Part shown: piece after piece, positions 16,904-25,209 of the stretch
Layout of the letters: the number at the start of each line of letters is the position of its first letter
Numbering within the stretch: the stretch's first letter is position 1
Position numbers and translations under genes: made by a program
Assembly: GCF_003054285.1 (NCBI RefSeq)
Contig: NZ_QBKS01000001.1
Location: 124,001-188,000 of the forward strand
Direction of reading: 5' to 3'
DNA: 64,000 nt
Origin: Litoreibacter ponti
GTDB lineage: Bacteria > Pseudomonadota > Alphaproteobacteria > Rhodobacterales > Rhodobacteraceae
Notes under the pieces: model-generated
What the model was told of the DNA's origin: nothing
The model's database searches: none
Seen by the model: the letters and a program-made list of their open reading frames with translations, nothing else

Positions 16904-18154
16904 ATGGCAGCACCTGGCGAAAACCTGAAGATCAATGGCGCGCGCCTTTGGGACAGTCTGATGGAGATGGCCAAGATCGGCCCGGGCGTCGCGGGCGGCA
17001 ACAACCGCCAGACCCTGACCGACGAAGATGCCGAGGGCCGCGCCCTGTTCCAACGCTGGTGCGAGGCGGCGGGATGCACGATGGGCCTTGATCAGATGGG
17101 CAATATGTTCGCGCGGCGCGAGGGGTCAGACCCGGATGCGCTGCCGGTCTATGTCGGCTCCCACCTCGACACGCAGCCAACGGGCGGCAAGTATGACGGC
17201 GTGCTGGGCGTTCTGGGCGGGCTGGAGATTATCCGCTCGCTCAACGATCTGGGCATCACCACCAAGCATCCCATCGTCGTGACGAATTTCACCAATGAGG
17301 AAGGCACGCGCTATGCCCCCGCGATGCTGTCATCGGGCGTCTTCGCGGGCATCCACACGCAGGATTGGGCCTATGATCGCACCGATGCCGAGGGAAAGAC
17401 ATTCGGCGAAGAGCTAGTGCGCATCGGCTGGAAGGGCGACGAAGAGGTCGGCGCGCGCAAGATGCACGCCTTCTTCGAGCTGCATATTGAACAGGGGCCG
17501 ATCCTGGAGGCCGAAGGCAAGGACATCGGCGTCGTCACCCACGGCCAGGGTCTCAGCTGGACGCAGGTCACCATCACCGGCAAGGACAGCCACACCGGCT
17601 CGACCCCGATGCCCATGCGCAAGAATGCAGGGCTCGGCATGGCGCGGGTGCTGGAGCTTGTCGACCAGATTGCCCTGTCTCACGCGCCCCACGCGGTGGG
17701 CGCGGCGGGCCATATCGACGTCTACCCGAACTCGCGCAATGTGATCCCGGGCAAGGTTGTCTTTACCGTCGACTTCCGATCCCCTGATCTGAGTGTGATC
17801 GAAGATATGGAGGCACGGCTTGCCGCCGGTGCCAAGACGATCTGCGATGATATGGGGCTTGGCATCGAGATGGAGAAGGTCGGCGGCTTCGATCCCGTCA
17901 CCTTCGACGAGGGGTGCGTGAGCGCCGTGCGCAGCGCGGCAGAGCGGCTGGGCTACAGCCACCAGAATATCATCTCCGGCGCGGGGCATGACGCCTGCTG
18001 GATCAACCGCGTGGCGCCCACGGCGATGATCATGTGCCCCTGTGTCGACGGTCTGAGCCATAACGAGGCCGAAGAGATCAGCCCCGACTGGGCAGAGGCG
18101 GGGGCCAATGTGTTGTTCCACGCCGTGGTCGAGACGGCGGAGATCGTCTCTTGA
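16904..18154 (+). CDS. hyuC: Zn-dependent amidohydrolase, beta-ureidopropionase / N-carbamoyl amino acid amidase
   Basis: This M20/HyuC-family enzyme cleaves N-carbamoyl-beta-alanine (or N-carbamoyl-beta-aminoisobutyrate) to the beta-amino acid, CO2 and ammonia, the last step of reductive pyrimidine degradation. Metal-ligand motifs are GSHLDTQPTGGKYDGVLG near residue 87, NEEGTRYAPAML, FELHIEQGPILE and DGLSHNEAEE. At 416 residues it has the normal length. The ATG at 16904 follows GGGGA and the RutR operator; an upstream ATG at 16856 would overlap that operator. Allantoate amidohydrolases (AllC) have the same fold, but the RutR site and the adjacent dihydropyrimidinase favour pyrimidine degradation. 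Confidence 0.9.
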   Translation: MAAPGENLKINGARLWDSLMEMAKIGPGVAGGNNRQTLTDEDAEGRALFQRWCEAAGCTMGLDQMGNMFARREGSDPDALPVYVGSHLDTQPTGGKYDGVLGVLGGLEIIRSLNDLGITTKHPIVVTNFTNEEGTRYAPAMLSSGVFAGIHTQDWAYDRTDAEGKTFGEELVRIGWKGDEEVGARKMHAFFELHIEQGPILEAEGKDIGVVTHGQGLSWTQVTITGKDSHTGSTPMPMRKNAGLGMARVLELVDQIALSHAPHAVGAAGHIDVYPNSRNVIPGKVVFTVDFRSPDLSVIEDMEARLAAGAKTICDDMGLGIEMEKVGGFDPVTFDEGCVSAVRSAAERLGYSHQNIISGAGHDACWINRVAPTAMIMCPCVDGLSHNEAEEISPDWAEAGANVLFHAVVETAEIVS

Positions 18155-18840
18155 AGCGTCTCGCCGCCCTGTGCGCGGCCTTGCTGCTGACCGCCTGTGC
18201 GCCGCCCCCCGGCGAGACCTTGACCGTGCGGCCCGGCATTGGATCCGATGTCGATCTTGATGCGATCCGGCCCCCCTCGGGCGTCACCTACCGCTTTGAT
18301 CTGATTAATGACGGCCTGCCGATCCCGACGGATATGCGCCTGACTTCCCGCAAGCGCGGGGCGACAAGTTACACCTATGCCGGGCAGATGATCCTGACGC
18401 TGCCGGATGCCCGGAACCTCGAACAGATCACCGCGATCCTGTCAGAGGCCATCGGCGAGGCGCCGATCAGTGCGCGGGGCAACCAGCTGTTCATTCCCAT
18501 CGGGCTCAAGGCCGACAACCGCTTTCGGGCGACCAGCTCGTCGATCACCGGCGACACGACCCGCTATGCGCCCAATGATTGCTTCGCGGTGCTCGGCACC
18601 TGCCGCTACAAGGCCATCGACCGCGCCGGGCGGGCGGCTTCGCTGGTGACCGAAACGACCGAAGAGGGCGGCATCTGGCGCTCCCGCACCAAGCTTGACC
18701 CGCGCGAGAAGAACCCCGGGCTCGTCAACGAGACCCGCCGCGCGATCTACTCGATCGACAAGAACGCGGTGCTTCTCGACATGGTGGTGCTGCGCGGCTC
18801 CGGCGGCCAGCGGTCCCGATTTGCCATCAAGCGCAAGTGA
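18151..18840 (+). CDS. Predicted lipoprotein of unknown function in the pyrimidine operon
   Basis: The 229-residue protein begins with a lipoprotein signal peptide (basic KRL, hydrophobic run, lipobox LTAC at residues 13-16), so it should be anchored in the inner or outer membrane facing the periplasm. The mature part has no family that I recognise. Two cysteines close together (DCFAVLGTCRYKA) may form a disulfide. The start is a TTG at 18151 that overlaps the hyuC stop (TTGA), implying translational coupling. It lies between hyuC and hydA. The link to pyrimidine degradation is by position only. Confidence 0.7.
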   Translation: MKRLAALCAALLLTACAPPPGETLTVRPGIGSDVDLDAIRPPSGVTYRFDLINDGLPIPTDMRLTSRKRGATSYTYAGQMILTLPDARNLEQITAILSEAIGEAPISARGNQLFIPIGLKADNRFRATSSSITGDTTRYAPNDCFAVLGTCRYKAIDRAGRAASLVTETTEEGGIWRSRTKLDPREKNPGLVNETRRAIYSIDKNAVLLDMVVLRGSGGQRSRFAIKRK

Positions 18841-18911
18841 GCGCTTAAAAGACTGACCCATTCCCGCAGGCCGCGCCCTGCGCCCGAGACTGAGACCAAG
18901 GAGAGACCCCG

Positions 18912-20375
18912 ATGAGCAAGGTGATCAAAGGCGGCACAATCGTCACGGCGGACCGCAGCTGGACCGCGGATGTATTGATCGAGGGCGAGAAGATCGCCGA
19001 GATCGGCGAGAACCTGAAAGGCGACGAAGTCATCGACGCCGAAGGCGCCTATGTCATCCCGGGCGGCATCGACCCTCACACACATCTCGAAATGCCGTTC
19101 ATGGGCACGACCGCGGCAGAGACGTTCGAGAGTGGCACCTTTGCCGCCGCCGCCGGTGGCACCACGATGCTGGTGGATTTCTGCCTGCCGGGCGAGGACG
19201 GCTCGCTCTTGTCCGCCATTGATGATTGGGACCGCAAGTCCAAGGACCAGATTTGCTGCGACATCTCCTACCACATGGCCATTACCGGCTGGAATGAGAA
19301 CATTTTCAATGAGATGGAAGATGTTGTTAACAAGCGCGGGATAAACACGTTCAAGCATTTCATGGCCTACAAAGGCGCGCTGATGGTGGAGGATGACGAG
19401 ATGTTCGCGTCGTTCAAACGCTGCGCAGAATTGGGCGCGCTGCCATTGGTCCACGCGGAGAACGGTGACATTGTGCAGGAGCTGCAGCAGAAATACATGG
19501 CCGAAGGCATCACCGGACCCGAGGGCCACGCCTATTCCCGCCCGCCCGAGGTCGAGGGCGAGGCCGCCAACCGTGCCATCATGATCGCCGACGCCGCTGG
19601 CACGCCGCTTTATATTGTGCACGTGTCCTGCGAGCAGGCGCACGAGGCGATCCGGCGTGCGCGACAGAAGGGGATGCGGGTCTATGGCGAGCCGCTGATC
19701 CAGCACCTGACCCTCGATGAGAGCGAGTATTTCAACAAGGATTGGCAATACGCCGCGCGCCGGGTAATGAGCCCGCCGTTCCGCTCCAAGGACCATCAGG
19801 CCTCACTCTGGGCAGGCCTTGCCGCAGGCTCTCTTCAGGTCGTGGCAACAGATCACGCGGCCTTTACCGATAAGCAAAAGCAGATGGGGCTCGACAATTT
19901 CACGTCCATTCCCAACGGCACGGGCGGCCTGGAGGAGCGCATGGCGATGCTTTGGACCACCGGGGTCGAGACCGGCCGCCTGACGCCGGAAGAATTCGTG
20001 GCCGCGACCTCCACCAACATCGCCAAGATCCTCAACATCTACCCGCTGAAGGGCGGGATCAACGTGGGTGGCGACGCTGATGTCGTGGTGTGGGATCCGA
20101 CCATCAGCCGCGAGATTGCCGTCAGCACGCAGAAATCGATCATTGATTACAATGTGTTCGAAGGCATGACCGTCACGGCACAGCCGCGCTACACGCTGTC
20201 GCGGGGTGAGGTGATCTGGGCCTACGGGCAAAACTCGCAGCCGCAGCCCGGCCGCGGAAAATTTGTGCGACGCCCGGCCTTTGCCTCTGCCTCCAAGGCG
20301 CTTAGCCGCTGGAAATCGCTCAACACCCCCCGCAAGATCGAACGCGATCCGCTCAACATCCCGTCCGGGGTCTGA
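18912..20375 (+). CDS. hydA: Dihydropyrimidinase (D-hydantoinase)
   Basis: This cyclic amidohydrolase opens dihydrouracil and dihydrothymine to N-carbamoyl-beta-amino acids, between PreTA and HyuC in the pathway. Metal motifs are IDPHTHLEMPFMG (HxH), the carboxylated lysine in HFMAYKGALMV, LPLVHAENGD, LYIVHVSCEQA and VVATDHAAFT, the full set of a binuclear zinc amidohydrolase. The length is 487 residues, normal for the family. AAGGAGAG precedes the ATG by about eight bases. The gene follows the lipoprotein gene by 71 bases without a visible separate operator. Confidence 0.96.
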   Translation: MSKVIKGGTIVTADRSWTADVLIEGEKIAEIGENLKGDEVIDAEGAYVIPGGIDPHTHLEMPFMGTTAAETFESGTFAAAAGGTTMLVDFCLPGEDGSLLSAIDDWDRKSKDQICCDISYHMAITGWNENIFNEMEDVVNKRGINTFKHFMAYKGALMVEDDEMFASFKRCAELGALPLVHAENGDIVQELQQKYMAEGITGPEGHAYSRPPEVEGEAANRAIMIADAAGTPLYIVHVSCEQAHEAIRRARQKGMRVYGEPLIQHLTLDESEYFNKDWQYAARRVMSPPFRSKDHQASLWAGLAAGSLQVVATDHAAFTDKQKQMGLDNFTSIPNGTGGLEERMAMLWTTGVETGRLTPEEFVAATSTNIAKILNIYPLKGGINVGGDADVVVWDPTISREIAVSTQKSIIDYNVFEGMTVTAQPRYTLSRGEVIWAYGQNSQPQPGRGKFVRRPAFASASKALSRWKSLNTPRKIERDPLNIPSGV

Positions 20376-20497
20376 TTAGAATTAAATGTTGCACAATACC
20401 TCCAAATTGGACCGAAACGCCCGCCCAGTGTCACAGTCTCGCCCCAAAGGTTTGGAATTCCTTACCCTCAGATCGGGACAAATGAAGGGGTTTCCGG

Positions 20498-20668
20498 ATG
20501 CAAATTCTGTTTACCAAAGCTCTCTTGGTAATGGCGCTGGGGCTGCTGGCCGTCGGCACCTGGATCAACGACGTGGCAATTGCCGACGCGATGTTCATCT
20601 TCGCAGCTTTCGCGATCGGCGGGGTCTGGTCGAAATACAGCGCGGCCAACGACGAGGTCGCTCTCTAG
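20498..20668 (+). CDS. Small membrane protein, 56 residues
   Basis: The frame MQILFTKALLVMALGLLAVG continues through WINDVAIADAMFIFAAFAIGGVW to a short polar tail and a TAG stop. Two hydrophobic helices (about residues 3-20 and 29-46) are separated by a short acidic loop. AAGGGG about eight bases before the ATG is a plausible ribosome-binding site. It sits between hydA and the transporter genes, 29 bases before the ATPase gene, so it may be cotranscribed with the transporter. No family is recognised. Confidence 0.6.
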   Translation: MQILFTKALLVMALGLLAVGTWINDVAIADAMFIFAAFAIGGVWSKYSAANDEVAL

Positions 20669-20697
20669 AGCCTTCGTCCATGCGAGGGCTGCGCTAG

Positions 20698-21489
20698 ATG
20701 GCCCTCGACACGACCGCGCCGGTCATTTCGGCGCAAAACCTGGATCTGGTGTTCCAGACAGCCGACGCGCCGGTTCATGCGCTCTCGGATGTGTCGCTGG
20801 ATATCGCTCCGGGCGAGTTTGTCTCCTTTATCGGACCATCCGGCTGTGGCAAGACCACCTTCCTGCGCTGCGTCGCGGGGTTGGAGCAGCCCACGGGCGG
20901 CACGCTGACCGTCAATGGCATGACCCCCGAAGAGGCGCGGCAGGCCCGCGCCTATGGCTACGTGTTTCAGGCCGCGGGGCTTTACCCGTGGCGGACGATA
21001 TCTGGCAATATCAAGCTTCCGCTAGAGATCATGGGCTATTCAAAGGCCGATCAGCAGGCCCGCGTGTCGTCGGTATTGGAGCTGGTTGATCTGTCGGAGT
21101 TCGGCGCGAAATACCCGTGGCAGCTGTCCGGCGGCATGCAGCAACGCGCCTCCATTGCACGGGCGCTGGCCTTCGATGCGGATATCTTGCTGATGGATGA
21201 GCCGTTCGGTGCGCTGGATGAGATCGTGCGCGACCATCTCAACGAGCAACTGCTCGCGCTCTGGGCGCGGACAGGCAAGACCATCGGGTTCGTGACCCAT
21301 TCGATCCCCGAAGCCGTTTATCTGTCGACCAAGATCGTCGTGATGAGCCCGCGGCCTGGGCGGATCACAGACGTGATCGACAGCCCGCTGCAGAAAGACC
21401 GTCCTCTAGAAATCCGCGAAACGCCGAAGTTTCTGGAAATTGCGCACCGGGTCCGCGAGGGCTTGAGGGCAGGGCATCTCGATGACTGA
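20698..21489 (+). CDS. ABC transporter ATP-binding protein (NitT/TauT type), probable pyrimidine importer
   Basis: This cytoplasmic ATPase of an importer has 263 residues, with Walker A GPSGCGKTT, Q-loop YVFQAAGLYPWRT, signature LSGGMQQR, Walker B ILLMDEPFGALDE and switch THSIPEA. It is the first transporter gene, overlaps the GNAT gene by eight bases and shares an operon with two permeases and an NMT1-type binding protein. Adjacent to hydA and within the RutR gene neighbourhood, the system probably imports uracil/thymine or their reduced derivatives. That specificity is inferred from context. Confidence 0.92.
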   Translation: MALDTTAPVISAQNLDLVFQTADAPVHALSDVSLDIAPGEFVSFIGPSGCGKTTFLRCVAGLEQPTGGTLTVNGMTPEEARQARAYGYVFQAAGLYPWRTISGNIKLPLEIMGYSKADQQARVSSVLELVDLSEFGAKYPWQLSGGMQQRASIARALAFDADILLMDEPFGALDEIVRDHLNEQLLALWARTGKTIGFVTHSIPEAVYLSTKIVVMSPRPGRITDVIDSPLQKDRPLEIRETPKFLEIAHRVREGLRAGHLDD

Positions 21490-21907
21490 GCCGATCCGCC
21501 GCGCCACCGCGGACGATGCGCCCGCCTGCGCCGCGATCCTGAACGCGTGGATCGACGGCACGGACTGGATGCCGAGAACGATATCGCCCGACGCGATCGA
21601 GACGGCCCTGCGAGAGGGCTTGCCGAAGCGCGAAGCATATGTGGTTGGCGATCCGATCGCAGGCTACCTGTCGCTTGATCCGGCGGAAAACCATATCTGG
21701 GGGCTCTATGTGGGTCGACCCGGGCAGGGGCTTGGCAAGGCGCTCTTGGACCGCGCCAAAACCGGGCGCAGCTACCTCAAGCTCAACAGCCACGCCGCCA
21801 ACAAAGCCGCGCACCGGTTCTACGCGCGAGAAGCGTTTCAGCCGACCGGCGCGCCGTGGCAGGGCAACGACGGCATCCCCGAGATCACCTTCGAGTGGCG
21901 CGCATGA
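21482..21907 (+). CDS. GNAT-family N-acetyltransferase
   Basis: This 141-residue acetyl-CoA-dependent acyltransferase starts with IRRATADDAPACAAILNAW. The acetyl-CoA loop is in HIWGLYVGRPGQGLGKALLD and the end motif is ANKAAHRFYAREAF. It overlaps the ATPase gene by eight bases and the first permease by four, so it is translated as part of the transporter operon. GNAT enzymes acetylate amino groups of small molecules or proteins; a role on a beta-amino acid product or on a transporter subunit are both possible but unproven. Confidence 0.85.
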   Translation: MTEPIRRATADDAPACAAILNAWIDGTDWMPRTISPDAIETALREGLPKREAYVVGDPIAGYLSLDPAENHIWGLYVGRPGQGLGKALLDRAKTGRSYLKLNSHAANKAAHRFYAREAFQPTGAPWQGNDGIPEITFEWRA

Positions 21908-22818
21908 GAACCGCGGGTCCAGTTTTGGTCGTGGTCGCGGCGATCTTTGCGATCTGGTACGCCGCCGTGCCGGTGATGAACATCAAGGAAACCCTGACCG
22001 GGCTGGAGCGGGCAGGGGCGCAGGTCACCCCGGACAGCCCGATGGCGCGACGCGATGCGGGCCACCTCGGGCTCGTCCTGCAAAACAGCTTCGCCATCCC
22101 AGCGACCTACGCGCAGGACCGGCCAAGGCTGCCCGCGCCGCATCAGGTCGTTCTGGACTTGTGGGACACCACGGTGGAGAAGAAAGTCACCTCGAAACGC
22201 AGCCTCGTCTACCACGGCTGGATCACCCTGTCCGCGACGCTTCTGGGCTTCGTCATCGGCACCGGCGCGGGGATCCTGCTCGCGGTCGGCATCGTCTACA
22301 GCCGTGCGATGGATATGAGCGTGATGCCCTGGGCGATTGCGTCGCAGACAATCCCGATCCTCGCCATCGCGCCGATGATCATCGTGGTGTTGAATTCCGT
22401 CGGGCTGCAGGGGCTCGTGCCGAAGGCGATTATCTCTGCCTACCTGAGTTTCTTTCCGGTGGTCGTGGGCATGGTCAAGGGCCTGCGCGCGCCAGATGCG
22501 ATGCAGATGGATCTGCTGCGCACCTATAATGCCTCGCGCACGCAGGCGTTCTGGAAGCTGCGGTTGCCCGCCTCGATGCCCTATCTCTTTGCCTCGCTCA
22601 AGATCGGCGTGGCCGCGTCCCTAGTCGGTGCCATCGTGGCGGAGCTTCCTGCGGGCGGCGCCACGGGGCTTGGCGGGCGGATGCTGACAGGCAGCTATTA
22701 CGGACAGATGGTGCAAATTTGGTCGGCGCTCGTCTTTGCGGCGATCCTTGCGGCGGGTCTTGTGCTGATCATCGGGGTGATCCAGCGCGGCACTCTCAAG
22801 CGAATGGGGCTCGCATGA
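21904..22818 (+). CDS. ABC transporter permease (NitT/TauT type), first subunit
   Basis: This inner-membrane permease has 304 residues. An N-terminal helix and a ~75-residue extracytoplasmic segment precede the BPD_transp_1 domain (GWITLSATLLGFVIGTGAGILLA). The EAA-like loop is MQMDLLRTYNASRTQAFWKLRLPASMPYLFASLKIG, recognisable by KLRLPASMPYLF. The ATG at 21904 overlaps the GNAT stop. Five to six membrane helices are expected. The partner permease overlaps its stop by four bases. Confidence 0.9.
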   Translation: MRTAGPVLVVVAAIFAIWYAAVPVMNIKETLTGLERAGAQVTPDSPMARRDAGHLGLVLQNSFAIPATYAQDRPRLPAPHQVVLDLWDTTVEKKVTSKRSLVYHGWITLSATLLGFVIGTGAGILLAVGIVYSRAMDMSVMPWAIASQTIPILAIAPMIIVVLNSVGLQGLVPKAIISAYLSFFPVVVGMVKGLRAPDAMQMDLLRTYNASRTQAFWKLRLPASMPYLFASLKIGVAASLVGAIVAELPAGGATGLGGRMLTGSYYGQMVQIWSALVFAAILAAGLVLIIGVIQRGTLKRMGLA

Positions 22819-23669
22819 CGCTGGTGGCTCTTGCCCTGATCCTGTGGCTTGCAGCCTGGGCGCTCAATGTGCGGCTTGCCAATGGCCCTGGCTCCCACAC
22901 TCCGGCCGTTCGGCTGGCGGTTCCCGCAATCTTCGGCCTGACCCTGCTGGTGATGTGGGAGCTTCTGGTGCGCGGCCTTGAGGTCCCGCTGGTGATCCTG
23001 CCCGCGCCCAGCCAAGTAGCCGTAAAATTCGCCGAAGAGCTGCCGACGCTCTGGCTTGATTTCAAACAGACCTTCCTCAAAGGCGCGCTGTCGGGATACT
23101 TGATCGGCTGCGGGGCCGCTTTTGCGACCGCCATCCTTGTCGATAGGTTCGATTTCCTGCGTCGCGGCCTGCTGCCAGTGGGCAATTTCGTGGCCGCCCT
23201 GCCTATCGTCGGCACCGCGCCGATCCTCGTGATGTGGTTCGGCTTCGACTGGCAGTCCAAGGCGGCCGTGGTCGTCGTGATGGTCTACTTCCCGATGCTG
23301 GTCAACGCCGTGGCGGGCCTGCAGGAGACCACGGCTATGCAGCGCGATCTGATGCGCACCTATGGCGCGGGTTACTGGGCGTCGCTCACCAAACTGCGTC
23401 TGCCCGCGGCCTTGCCTTTCATCTTCAACGGGCTGAAAATCTCGACAACCCTGGCCCTGATCGGCGCGATCGTGGCGGAATTCTTCGGCTCGCCCACCAT
23501 GGGGATGGGCTTTCGCATCTCCACATCGGTCGGGCAGCTGGCGCTCGACATGGTCTGGGCGGAAATCGTGGTCGCGGCCCTGGCGGGCTCGGCTTTCTAC
23601 GGGGCGGTGGCGCTGGTCGAGCGCCGCCTGACATTCTGGCACCCCTCGCAACGCAAACAACAACACTGA
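22815..23669 (+). CDS. ABC transporter permease (NitT/TauT type), second subunit
   Basis: This second inner-membrane permease has 284 residues. It shares the architecture of its neighbour, with LPIVGTAPILVMWFGF and the EAA loop MRTYGAGYWASLTKLRLPAA followed by LPFIFNGLKIS. The heterodimeric permease arrangement with an NMT1-type binding protein is typical of the predicted riboflavin/pyrimidine-precursor subgroup of these importers. The start at 22815 overlaps the preceding stop (ATGA); the longer frame upstream lies inside the first permease gene. Confidence 0.9.
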   Translation: MTLVALALILWLAAWALNVRLANGPGSHTPAVRLAVPAIFGLTLLVMWELLVRGLEVPLVILPAPSQVAVKFAEELPTLWLDFKQTFLKGALSGYLIGCGAAFATAILVDRFDFLRRGLLPVGNFVAALPIVGTAPILVMWFGFDWQSKAAVVVVMVYFPMLVNAVAGLQETTAMQRDLMRTYGAGYWASLTKLRLPAALPFIFNGLKISTTLALIGAIVAEFFGSPTMGMGFRISTSVGQLALDMVWAEIVVAALAGSAFYGAVALVERRLTFWHPSQRKQQH

Positions 23670-23691
23670 AAAATCCAACCTGGAGGACAAC

Positions 23692-24696
23692 ATGAAAAAG
23701 CTACTCTCAACCGCCGCTCTGGCGCTGACGCTCGCGGCAACACCGCAGTTTGCGGCTGCCGATGGCCACGCCGACAACTCGGTCAAGCTGCAGCTGCAAT
23801 GGGTCACGCAGGCCCAGTTCGCAGGCTACTACGTGGCAAAGGACAAGGGCTTCTACGAGGAAGAGGGGCTCGACGTCACGATCCTGCCCGGCGGTCCCGA
23901 CATCGCACCGCCGCAGGTGCTGGCAGGCGGCGGCGCTGACGTGATGCTCAACTGGATGCCCTCGGCTCTGGCCGCGCGCGAAAAGGGCCTGCCGGTCGTC
24001 AATATCGCCCAGCCGTTCAAATCCTCTGGCCTGATGCTGACCTGCTGGAAGGACACCGGCATCACCTCGCCACAGGACTTCAAGGGCAAGACCATCGGCG
24101 TGTGGTTCTTCGGCAATGAGTATCCGTTCCTGAGCTGGATGAGCCAGGAAGGCATCTCGACCGATGGCGGCGAGGACGGCGTGACGGTTCTGAAGCAGGG
24201 CTTCAACGTCGACCCGCTGCTGCAACGGCAGGCCGATTGCATCTCGACCATGACCTACAACGAATATGGTCAGGTGCTGGATGCGGGCGTCTCCGAGGAT
24301 GAGCTGGTGACGTTCAAATACGAAGATCAGGGCGTCGCCACGCTGGAAGACGGCATTTATGCGCTTGAGCAAAACCTCGCGGACCCGGCCTTCAAGGAGA
24401 AGATGGTCAAGTTCGTGCGCGCCTCGATGAAAGGCTGGAAATACGCCGAGGCCAACCCGGATGAGGCTGCGGAAATCGTGCTTGAAAACGACGAGAGCGG
24501 GGCTCAGACCGAGGCGCATCAAAAGCGCATGATGGGCGAGATCGCCAAGCTCACCGCGGGCTCCAATGGCGCGCTCGATGAGGCGGATTTCAACCGCACG
24601 GTCGAGACGCTTCTGGCGGGTGGCTCGGATCCCGTGATCACCAAGACGCCGGAAGGCGCATGGACCTCCGAGATCACGGATGCGGCCCTGAACTAG
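23692..24696 (+). CDS. ABC transporter substrate-binding protein (NMT1/THI5-like), probable pyrimidine binding
   Basis: This periplasmic binding protein of 334 residues has a Sec signal peptide (KKLLSTAALALTLAATPQFAAA). Its mature start, VKLQLQWVTQAQFAGYYVAKD, is the hallmark of the NMT1/THI5-like family that binds pyrimidine-type molecules. KGFYEEEGLDVTI and GADVMLNWMPSALA follow. GGAGGA precedes the ATG by about eight bases. It is the last gene of the transporter operon and is followed by a long perfect palindrome. Context in the RutR block supports uptake of uracil, thymine or related compounds; the family alone would also fit thiamine or riboflavin precursors. Confidence 0.9.
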   Translation: MKKLLSTAALALTLAATPQFAAADGHADNSVKLQLQWVTQAQFAGYYVAKDKGFYEEEGLDVTILPGGPDIAPPQVLAGGGADVMLNWMPSALAAREKGLPVVNIAQPFKSSGLMLTCWKDTGITSPQDFKGKTIGVWFFGNEYPFLSWMSQEGISTDGGEDGVTVLKQGFNVDPLLQRQADCISTMTYNEYGQVLDAGVSEDELVTFKYEDQGVATLEDGIYALEQNLADPAFKEKMVKFVRASMKGWKYAEANPDEAAEIVLENDESGAQTEAHQKRMMGEIAKLTAGSNGALDEADFNRTVETLLAGGSDPVITKTPEGAWTSEITDAALN

Positions 24697-24703
24697 ACCT
24701 ATT

Positions 24704-24731
24704 GCAAGGCGGCCCCCGGGGGCCGCCTTGC
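24704..24731 (+). terminator. Strong hairpin after the transporter operon
   Basis: A perfect 28-base palindrome with arms GCAAGGCGGCCCCC and GGGGGCCGCCTTGC begins seven bases after the stop codon of the binding-protein gene. No T run follows, so it may stabilise the mRNA end or act with Rho rather than being a classical terminator. Confidence 0.6.
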
Positions 24732-24754
24732 GTGCCTGACGGAACACCGCCCGC

Positions 24755-24773
24755 TCGAATTTATCCAATTCGA
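24755..24773. promoter_or_regulatory. Inverted repeat upstream of the two-repeat protein gene, operator candidate
   Basis: TCGAATT (24755-24761) and AATTCGA (24767-24773) are perfect 7-base arms with a 5-base spacer. They lie about 110 bases before the start of the small gene at 24883 and just after the transporter operon. No regulator can be assigned. Confidence 0.35.
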
Positions 24774-24882
24774 CACATTTTTTCCGAACATCCGCCACAA
24801 TTTGGAGCCACTGTCTGGATCGCGCGGCGCGGATCAGACCGCCCGCTGAGTGTGTAATTGTGTGATGTCGGAAGGACCTATG

Positions 24883-25209
24883 ATGGATCACCAACGTCTT
24901 GAGCCGCTTAAGGGCAAGTCGGGCCGCGAGCCCACCAATGTGACCAAAATGACGATCAAGGAGCTGCTCGCCCAAGAAGGCGTCGAGTTCAAGGACGTCG
25001 CCATTGAGAGTAAGGCGCCCGATCAGCCGCTCAAAGCGCCCCAGCGTGTACACGACCACAAAGCGCTGCAACCTCTCGAGCGCGGCCCGGCGCAGGTTCA
25101 GCCCACCGCCGTGACATTCAAGACCATCGCCGAGCTTCTCGCCGAAGAGGGCGTGAGCCAGAGTGACATGCCGCTGATGCAGGCAAAGCCGAAGCCAGAC
25201 GCCGACTAA
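24883..25209 (+). CDS. Small two-repeat protein of unknown function
   Basis: With the start at 24883 (GGAAGGA at 24870-24876) the protein has 108 residues; ATGs at 24880 and 24865 are alternatives. It consists of two similar units about 56 residues apart. Each begins with DH..L.PL and ends with TI.ELLA.EGV: the first is MTIKELLAQEGVEFKDV at residues 23-39, the second TIAELLAEEGVSQSDMP at residues 81-97. No signal peptide or membrane helix is visible, and the composition is Lys/Glu/Pro/Gln rich. I recognise no family. It stands after the pyrimidine transporter and its 3' end overlaps livF convergently by four bases. Confidence 0.6.
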   Translation: MDHQRLEPLKGKSGREPTNVTKMTIKELLAQEGVEFKDVAIESKAPDQPLKAPQRVHDHKALQPLERGPAQVQPTAVTFKTIAELLAEEGVSQSDMPLMQAKPKPDAD

